Shown here piece by piece: positions 20,501 through 26,652 of a DNA stretch of 26,652 nt. This DNA is from Cudoniella acicularis (taxonomy: Eukaryota > Ascomycota > Leotiomycetes > Helotiales > Helotiaceae). Each line of letters opens with the position of its first letter. Within the stretch, counting starts at the first letter, position 1. The notes below the pieces were generated by a model, which saw nothing but the letters and a program-made list of their open reading frames with translations, was not told the origin of the DNA and made no database searches. Both the position numbers and the translations under genes were made by a program. Location: positions 1 through 26,652 of the forward strand of contig JAAMPI010000752.1 in NCBI GenBank assembly GCA_013054445.1. Direction: 5' to 3'.

Positions 20501-21243
20501 TAGGAAAGATGGTGTTGACGTTCTTGGAGAAGCTGTGAATTCGAGGTCTTACGATTTTCTCGACGTCTCCCAGGAGCAAACGCAAGTCGTTTGATTGGCG
20601 GGATCACGTGCGGTGCTGAGCCCGAGCTGCCCGACGGCATAACCGAGGGGGCCTGTCTTGATGTCTTGAAAACAGACCATTTTCCCTCACGACACCACTC
20701 AGTAGCATGTCATGAGATTTCGCTAGGCCATAGCTTGACGACGACACCCTCACATTCGAATTGTTCTTGAAGCCTGTCCGATCAAGAAGAAAGAGGGTGT
20801 AGAAACACGCATGGTCTGATTCCTTGCGTGCAGCACACTTGCTGCAGTTCATGAGCCACACGAGGAGCTAAGGACTCGACTATTCCAAAGACTGTATTTC
20901 TTGGCAAGGCAATATGGCTGGATGAAAATCGGGTCTTCAGTTGTTCTGAATGCATAAACCTTTGATCTTACATTAGTTAAGCGGGAAGGTGATGAGCACT
21001 AGGTTTGGTGAACCCGTCCAATCTCGGCCGAAAAATATCGGCTTTATATTTTACGAACTCAAGATGGCATCCAGTATAGGTATCCACGAGCATTCAACAG
21101 GCTTTCAGATTTGGACGGTTGGCCGGTTTTACCGTTCGTTACTTCAAACACAATTCCAGTCTCTTTTCAGTTGATCCGACGACAAAATAAATTTACCATT
21201 CCCTGATCTTGGGTGGCCTTGGAATATTTCTCAATTTACTAAT
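20501..21243. other. Shared upstream region of COX6 and the SDR relic
   Basis: The genes diverge here. No other gene is supported; a minus-strand frame at 20604-20861 has no recognisable domain. Confidence 0.6.
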
Positions 21244-22402
21244 ATGGGCTTCTTTGGCTACTTTTTGCGGCGTTTGTCCGCGCTCCTCCTATCCCATCAA
21301 CAATTAGTCTCAACAGCCAAACCATCTTAATCACAGGTATACTCCTCGAACCTCGTCCTTGTTTCCTTCAGCATCGCCTTCTTCGTCAAGGTCCTCATTT
21401 GTATCTGAACTGACTAGTACTCGATTGCTTGTGCTTCTACAGGTGCAAATTCCGGAATTAGACTCGAAGCGGCACGGCAGTGCGTCAAACTCGAGGCTGA
21501 TAAGCTCATACTTGCAGTTCGAAGCATTTCGAAGGGTAAAGCAGCCAGAACCGACATACTAAAGTCACTATCCTCCTCAAAATACGATGTCGAGGTCTGG
21601 ATGCTTGACTTAGAGTCATTCGATTCAGTACTAGCTTTTGGGAAACGAGCAACGGATCTACCACGACTCGATGTTGCCATTCTCAATGCTGGTGTTTTCA
21701 AGTTTGACTGGAGTACTTCAGCCTCGACTGGCATCGAAACTTCGCTTCAAGTCAACCACCTTTCTACGGCCCTATTGTCGCTTTTACTCCTCCCGGTGCT
21801 GGAAAAAAACACCCCGTGATTTGAAAGTACCTTCTCGGATGACCTTCACTTCCTCAAAAGTACACATGTGGACGCCATTCAAGGAGCAAAAGGCAGAAAA
21901 TATCCTGGAGGGTTTAAACAAGGAAGAGTTTTTCAAAGACTCGATGGATCGCTATAGTGTCACCAAACTACTAAATGTGTTCTGGATTCGACAACTCGCC
22001 TCTTGTGTATCCGAAGAAGAAATCGTCATCAATTTTTTCAATCCGGGCTCCGTCGGTTCTGGTCTGCATCGAGATAACAAGATGCTTTCGATGTATGACA
22101 AAATTATTGGCAGAACACTGGAGGAGGGAAGTCGACTTCTAATGGATGCCGCCGTGGTGAAAGGTGTTGAAACCGATGGCAAGTACATGAGTGAGGCATA
22201 GGTCACAGAGTAAGTCTCTGGAAATTTAAAAATCAACTACTTGATTTGCGATAGTTGTGCTAACGGCTCTCAGAGTTTCGGCGTTCGTCCGGAGTTCAGA
22301 TGGGAAACTCATGCAGAGGAGGCTCGGGACGAAACTGAGAAGCTGCTTCGGCAACACGTGCCCTTAGGCCAGATAGAATCTTTGCTTTCAGAATTAAAGT
22401 AG
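21244..22402 (+). pseudogene. Broken short-chain dehydrogenase/reductase (SDR) gene
   Basis: Three exons, 21244-21336, 21443-22209 and 22274-22402, with canonical introns (the second has a perfect TGCTAAC branch site). The protein starts MGFFGYFLRRL, has a Rossmann TGxxxGxG site changed to TGANSGIR (last Gly lost), LDLESF, NAG (in ILNAGVF), and the catalytic YSVTK. SDRs oxidise or reduce alcohols and ketones with NAD(P). Defects: one base missing near 21277, one A too many in the A7 run at 21803-21809, a TAG at 22199-22201 (just before VTEVSAF), and one base missing near 22325. With these indels the exons sum to 330 codons. The A-run shift could be technical, but the stop and the lost glycine are not explained by that. 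Substrate unknown. Confidence 0.85.
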
Positions 22403-22700
22403 GGTATTTTCGAAATATATTGGGTACTGTCAGAGAACCCTATTGTAAATTTACTTCCTCAAATATTAAATTCGATATTACTAAAAGGGCTCGCAAAGTA
22501 GGCATTGTGCCCGCGCAGTGTGCTCGTTAAAACGGCTATAGTCAACTCATTCACGGACAAATACGCGCTTCTCAAACACCAGACAAAAACCCCCATCACC
22601 GCCTAACCATCGGCAAAACTCGTCACCCACCCACTATCGCTTCCCAATGCTCATATATGTATTCAATTAAGCATTTTTCATCAACAAAACAAAGCAAACA
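22403..22700. other. Intergenic, upstream of the tRNA-like unit
   Basis: No gene or repeat recognised. Confidence 0.6.
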
Positions 22701-22887
22701 GGGTTGCTAGCTCAGTGGTAGAGCGCAAACTTCGAGCGGTTCTTAAGAGGTCTCACTCTTTACGATTCTAGCATTCTCTTCAGAGACCTGGTTTACTAGG
22801 TTGTTTATTCGGGGGTTCCCGTACAGTGGAAGTGTTTCTATCGATACTTGAGGTGCGAGGTCCGAGGTTCGATCCCTTGGCAGTCCA
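22701..22887 (+). tRNA. tRNA-like gene with about 115-nt insert (Ala-type acceptor)
   Basis: The acceptor arms GGGTTGC (22701-22707) and GCAGTCC (22880-22886) pair over 7 bp including G3:U70, followed by discriminator A (22887). A G3:U70 pair is the main identity mark of alanine tRNA. The D arm GCTC-AGTGGTA-GAGC (A box) and T arm CGAGG-TTCGATC-CCTTG (B box) are standard, and the variable loop would be AGGTC. The anticodon stem is poor: CAAAC (22726-22730) against GTGCG (22853-22857) pairs at three of five positions, and the normal anticodon slot reads CGA (Ser), not an Ala anticodon. An insert of about 115 nt (22737-22851) sits where tRNA introns lie and is long for one. A T-run terminator follows. 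It is either an intron-bearing tRNA or a tRNA pseudogene still looking Pol III-competent. Confidence 0.65.
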
Positions 22888-22911
22888 TTATTTTTTTTGA
22901 ATTTTTTTTTG
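22888..22911 (+). terminator. Pol III-type T-run terminator
   Basis: T8 and T9 runs begin within a few bases of the tRNA 3' end, as expected for RNA polymerase III. Confidence 0.8.
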
Positions 22912-23379
22912 AATGTTTAGGTAAGGGGATAGAGGGTTTAAGTTTTTGGGGGGTTTTTTTTAATACCTCGCTTTGGGACCTTTCTAGTTTTTTCTATACG
23001 TGGGATCTTGCTTGCTGGTAACCGAAACTACCCGTATAACTAACTGTATGTCTTTAGCAACTCCAAGTGGCTGTATTTCTTCCCTTAGGCGATCTTGTTG
23101 ACCGACATTTTCGTCAGTACGAGGGTGCAAACCTTCCTCAAATTCAAAAGATGAGCGTGAAATTCATGAGTCTTCCCTTTCCAATATGACTCAATAGACT
23201 CTCACACTTGCCTTGCCTCAAAAATACACCTGACTCTAGCTGTTGTCTTCACATAATTCATTACGTGTTGAGGGTACTGAGAAAGGCTTAGCTTATTCGA
23301 CTGCTTACCTCGCAGTATTTAGTTATCGAAACACGCCTCGTTTCCAATAACATCCATCGCTAAGACATTGCTTTTAGCA
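22912..23379. other. Upstream region of the Zn2Cys6 relic, with a faint zinc-cluster copy
   Basis: No intact gene. About 23060-23140 resembles the second zinc-cluster exon of the downstream gene (see the separate entry). The rest shows nothing recognisable. Confidence 0.5.
23060..23140 (+). pseudogene. Faint second copy of a zinc-cluster exon
   Basis: The bases around 23117-23136 (gtacgagggtgcaaa, then ccttc) repeat at 23622-23642 inside the downstream zinc-cluster exon, and the preceding 50 bases align loosely, including the Trp codon. The cysteine codons are lost. It looks like a worn duplicate of the same exon. Confidence 0.45.
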
Positions 23380-25665
23380 ATGAGTACTTCTGAAGCATTG
23401 GACACAAACAGCAACTCCCCAAGTCAGCGCCGATTAAAACGGAAGCGAGTTATCACATCTTGCTTAACATGTTTTCGCATGAAGCAAAAGGTGCGTTGAA
23501 TATGTGCACGTGATATACCTCGGTCTCCATCTTCGAAGCTTCCTCTGACCGTGGACTTCTAGTGCAATCGCGAATGGCCTTGCAACCGCTGCTTGAGCCG
23601 TCGGGTTGGACATTTTTGTGTGTACGAGGGTGCAAAACCTTCTCCAAAAACCGAGAAACAAACAAGCCCCCACCAAAACCACTCCCTTAGTCACAAACCT
23701 AGAGAAAGCTCTATCAGGCTTGACTACCATGATACTGAGTTAGACGATGATATTTTAGATTAAATAGGAGCTCTTGGGGCCGTTCTTGGGAACATATTGT
23801 GAGTTGAACAATATATCATTGTCTCAGTCTACTAATGGCATATCTTCAGTATCAAAGAATCGCATTCAAGGCGAGCAGCAGATGCGTCAACACAGGACCC
23901 TCGGCGAACTCGAGTTGAAGTCTTGAAGCTTTTCCCAAAGCGCCAAGTGGCTGAATTCCTCGTTCAATTCTACTTCGCCAAAATAAATTGGCTTTACGAG
24001 CTGATTTTTCCTCAAACATTTCTCGCAAGGTACAACAGCTGATGGAGTCAACCCGGTTATTATGGCGAAGAAGATATCCAGTTTGGTGTCCTGATATTGA
24101 GGCTTTGTGTCAGCAGTCTCCAATTCATGCCTCATCCCGAATACCCAATTACGGATGTCCTAGATACTCCACTGTACATTCTGGAATCTCGTTTCAATTC
24201 AGCAGCCTGCAAGTTGGACGAATACAAACCGAGAACATCATCTCTTGCGGATAGAGAAATTACTTGTCCAGATCTTCACTGCCAACAACTCTGGAGACGC
24301 AAAAGCTGCTTCCAATATACTGAACGAGGCCGTGAAAGAGGCTCAAGATATTGATTTGTTCTTGGAAGAAAGATGGGTTGAATTCTCGGACTTTGAGCGA
24401 GAGCGTCGTCGCAGAGCTGCTTGGAGCATCTACGTTTGGGATAGGTACGTCTTTGTCCCGGCACTAATGCCGATGGGCTTTCCGCTCTCTTCTTTCAACT
24501 ACGAGACAAGTCACTTCAAATCAAGTCAATACCTCAACAATATTCTAAACACTTGCATTAATGCTCCCATAGGTTCTTCTGTACATTTCTCGGTCGATTT
24601 CCTCTCGTTCCCAAAAACCACTTCGAGACACTGCTACCCAGCGAAACGCCATACACAATTTGGGAAGAGCAAAAAAGCCCAACTGCAGTTATTGATGTGA
24701 TATTACACATCAAATCGTGTCAATTTATGCAGATGTTCATCAGCGCTCCAAGCCAGAAAGCAGAGAGGTTCGATCCAGTGACAGTTTCAAAATACGCGCA
24801 GAAATTTCAAACAGAATTTATTGATCTACTGCCTCCTGCATTCGGGTTGAAAGACCCAGACACAAGTTAGGACAGTGACATTCCTTCTCTCCCATTGAAG
24901 CGTGCGCTGTTGAACATTGTTATATACGGCGTGATTGAAAGCATGCATAAAGCATTCATGACAACACCAAGCCAAAAACAATCAGGGCAACAGAAAATAG
25001 ATGACCCGGCTGCCTTCGCCCATCGTACCACACTCGTAAATGCATGCATCGGCCTGCTTGTATCAGTCCAGGAACTTCACGAACTTATGTAAGGAGGCGC
25101 GCACCGCTACTTCATGCTGTCTATGGCAGCGACAGAAGCTTCGACAGTTTTGGGAATTTCTCTGCTGACCAACATGAGAATGATGAAAGATAACAAAAAT
25201 TTGGAGCCAGAAATCCTAAAGATTGAACCAGAACTACGACCTCAAGGCTCCTCATCCTTTCAGAAAGGATTGGAACTGCTCGAGTTGCTCTCGGAAAGAT
25301 CACCTCTGGCACGACGAGGAGTTGGAATCCTGAGAAAGATCAAGACGCAAATCTCGGTGGAGGTTAAGGACGGTGAAAACACGGCCAAGTCTGCGTGCCA
25401 ATCAATTGAGCAGGTTGAGGGCCCAAAGCAGGAGGATGTGATAAATACCACATCGTTCGAGGGGCACGGGTTTCTAGAAGCTAGGTTCGACTCCCGAGTG
25501 ACTTTCCACCCTCTGTAGTCTTCGATCCTCAATTTCCAGCACGACGTTCACATCGAAGGATGGAATCCTCTTGATACTACGGCGGTAGGTAACGAATTCT
25601 CTTAGTTTTTGGAAAATAATTTGATGCAGGATCCGATGATGGATTTTGAAGGATTTATGTCATAA
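23380..25665 (+). pseudogene. Zn2Cys6 transcription factor gene, broken by five stops
   Basis: Five exons: 23380-23490, 23563-23798, 23850-24444, 24573-25584 and 25630-25665, 663 codons after removing one base near 24241-24248. The binuclear zinc cluster is intact (Cys28, 31, 38, 44, 47, 56; CX2CX6CX5CX2CX8C) and split by intron 1 as in many fungal factors. The middle shows the Fungal_trans pattern (INWLYELIFPQTFLARY, ILRLCVSSLQF, EFERE-like DFERERRRRAAWSIYVWDR, FLGRFPLVPKNHFE). In-frame stops: TAA 23761, TGA 24040, TAG 24868, TAA 25090 and TAG 25516. Each is one C-to-T or G-to-A step from Gln or Trp. Such factors bind CGG-type DNA sites and regulate metabolism genes; the target here is unknown. 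The first stop would leave a 103-residue, DNA-binding-only stub. Confidence 0.88.
23491..23562 (+). other. Intron 1 of the Zn2Cys6 relic
   Basis: 72 nt, gtgcgt to cttctag. It splits the zinc cluster between MKQK and CNREWPC. Confidence 0.8.
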
Positions 25666-26408
25666 TCTTGTACGGGGAAAAAGTCAGGGGTAGGTGGTTG
25701 CGGCTGCATGTGCAAGCTTGAGGCTTGAGTGGCCGGCTACTCGTAAAGAAGTTAAAGAACTACAGGCCCCCTCGCAGAGGAGGAATCGAGGTTCACTTTC
25801 TTTTGCTACTTGCAACGCGCTCTCTGACTCTCCGAGTTTTTCCATCGAGTCCATTGAGTCCGTTGAGTCTATTGAAATGCAGTTGGACACTTGTTCTTCA
25901 TGATAGGTACCTAGGTAAGCGGAATCCTCGGGGGCAATCTCTTGAGAGTCAGGCACGTGAGCGTCGGCCCTTCACATGCCGACCTGTCAGCTCCGGCTTG
26001 CCCAGGCCCCAATCTCGGCAAGGATATCAGAAAACCCCTTTCAAGAAAAAACAGAGTTGTACCTCTACCAACTCTTTTTGCACAACTACCCGTACTTCTG
26101 CTTCATCATCGCGCGATCATCTTCACTGCTGATCGCCGTATTCTCGTCACTCCTTACTCGAGATTCTTCTCGCGCATTTCTTTTAATTGACCGCTGCTTC
26201 TGCACCTCCTTTTCTTCGCGCAACGTGTCCGTGTCGTGGTGTCGTGTCAACCCGACTCGGCCGTTCCTAGTTTGCTTCGTCGCACAGCTACTTCCTATTC
26301 CAGGATTTTCTCTTGTGATTCCGACGCCGCCGATAACGCGTTTCTGCAGTCGCAACATTTATAACCTCGCGGCAGACTCTCCTCATCCTCTCCGACCTCA
26401 GCGCAATC
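25666..26408. other. Promoter and leader region of the elongase gene
   Basis: No gene is supported. Pyrimidine-rich sequence from about 26040 to 26400 fits a long 5' leader. A short 9-bp repeat lies at 25843-25869. Confidence 0.6.
25843..25869. repeat. 9-bp tandem repeat, three copies
   Basis: catcgagtc, cattgagtc and cgttgagtc follow one another, with a degenerate fourth (tattgaaat). Confidence 0.7.
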
Positions 26409-26652
26409 ATGTCGACCACCAATGCGGACTTCCTCAAGGCGCTGCCTCTCCCAAGCGTCGATCGCCCCTTTGGGATCCAATTATGGCCCTTTTTCGACCA
26501 AGTCTTCTCGGCCGTGATGGGTTATCATCCGCAAGACTTCGACTTCCAGCCGCGAGTAACGCCCATGTCTACGATGAAAGAAACGGCTATCACGATTTTC
26601 ACATACTACGTTGTAATATTTGGCGGGAGGGAGTTAATGCGAAATCGACCGG
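26409..26652 (+). CDS. Fatty-acid elongase, ELO family (N-terminus only)
   Basis: The ATG at 26409 (caatcATGtcg) opens 81 codons to the window edge. The start MSTTNADFLKALPLPSVDRP is followed by PFGIQLWPFFDQVFSAVMGY, PMSTMKETAITI and YYVVIFGGRELMRNRP. This is the beginning of fungal ELO proteins, just before and into the first membrane helix. ELO enzymes are ER multi-pass condensing enzymes that add malonyl-CoA units to make very-long-chain fatty acids for sphingolipids. The catalytic HxxHH box would lie beyond the window. Which paralogue (Elo2- or Elo3-like) cannot be told. No defect is seen. Confidence 0.85.
   Translation, partial: MSTTNADFLKALPLPSVDRPFGIQLWPFFDQVFSAVMGYHPQDFDFQPRVTPMSTMKETAITIFTYYVVIFGGRELMRNRP

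Noticed and set aside
25491..25502. B-box-like ggttcgactcc inside the regulator relic, and a similar one near 24768
   Set aside because: The flanking bases form no T-arm stem, and there is no A box or acceptor pairing; coding coincidence.

Overview
The window reads as nuclear DNA of a filamentous ascomycete (Pezizomycotina; a leotiomycete is my guess, but I could not test it). The signs are short spliceosomal introns of about 45-130 nt with CTAAC/CTAAT-like branch sites, a HET-domain gene, a Zn2Cys6 regulator, fungal-type COX5A and ELO genes, and TpA-rich decayed sequence of the kind left by repeat-induced point mutation (RIP).

Layout. 1-3000: two decayed AAA+ ATPase genes on the minus strand, one BCS1-like and one with the layout of the large fungal AAA family that carries a DUF7025-like N-terminal region. 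3000-3900: a very AT-rich, gene-free block with a 14-bp tandem repeat. 4572-5588: a two-exon Fic-domain gene whose catalytic His is Tyr. 6188-6364: a possible tiny Cys-rich protein (minus). 7507-9351: two adjacent plus-strand genes with short CX2CX3HX4C zinc knuckles, the first broken and the second open, with an open in-frame tail behind its stop. 10212-12470: HET-domain gene (minus) with one in-frame stop. 13214-18741: a six-exon Ulp2/SENP-like SUMO protease gene (minus, about 1749 aa), whose only defect is one extra base in an A8 run. 19670-20500: four-exon COX5A (yeast Cox6) gene (minus, 174 aa). 21244-22402: broken short-chain dehydrogenase gene. 22701-22887: tRNA-like Pol III unit with an insert of about 115 nt. 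23380-25665: Zn2Cys6 regulator gene with five in-frame stops and one frameshift. 26409-end: start of an ELO fatty-acid elongase gene.

The healthy core is SUMO protease, COX5A and the elongase. The rest is accessory or decaying: AAA relics, Fic, knuckle pair, HET, SDR and regulator. Where I rebuilt exon structures, the exon lengths sum to whole codons once the stated indels are allowed (Ulp2 1750 codons, COX5A 175, Fic 322, HET 729, SDR 330, regulator 663), which supports the models. Three frameshifts need one A fewer in an A-run, and two N bases sit in one gene, so some breaks may be assembly errors rather than biology. I see no complete transposon, rRNA or CRISPR array.
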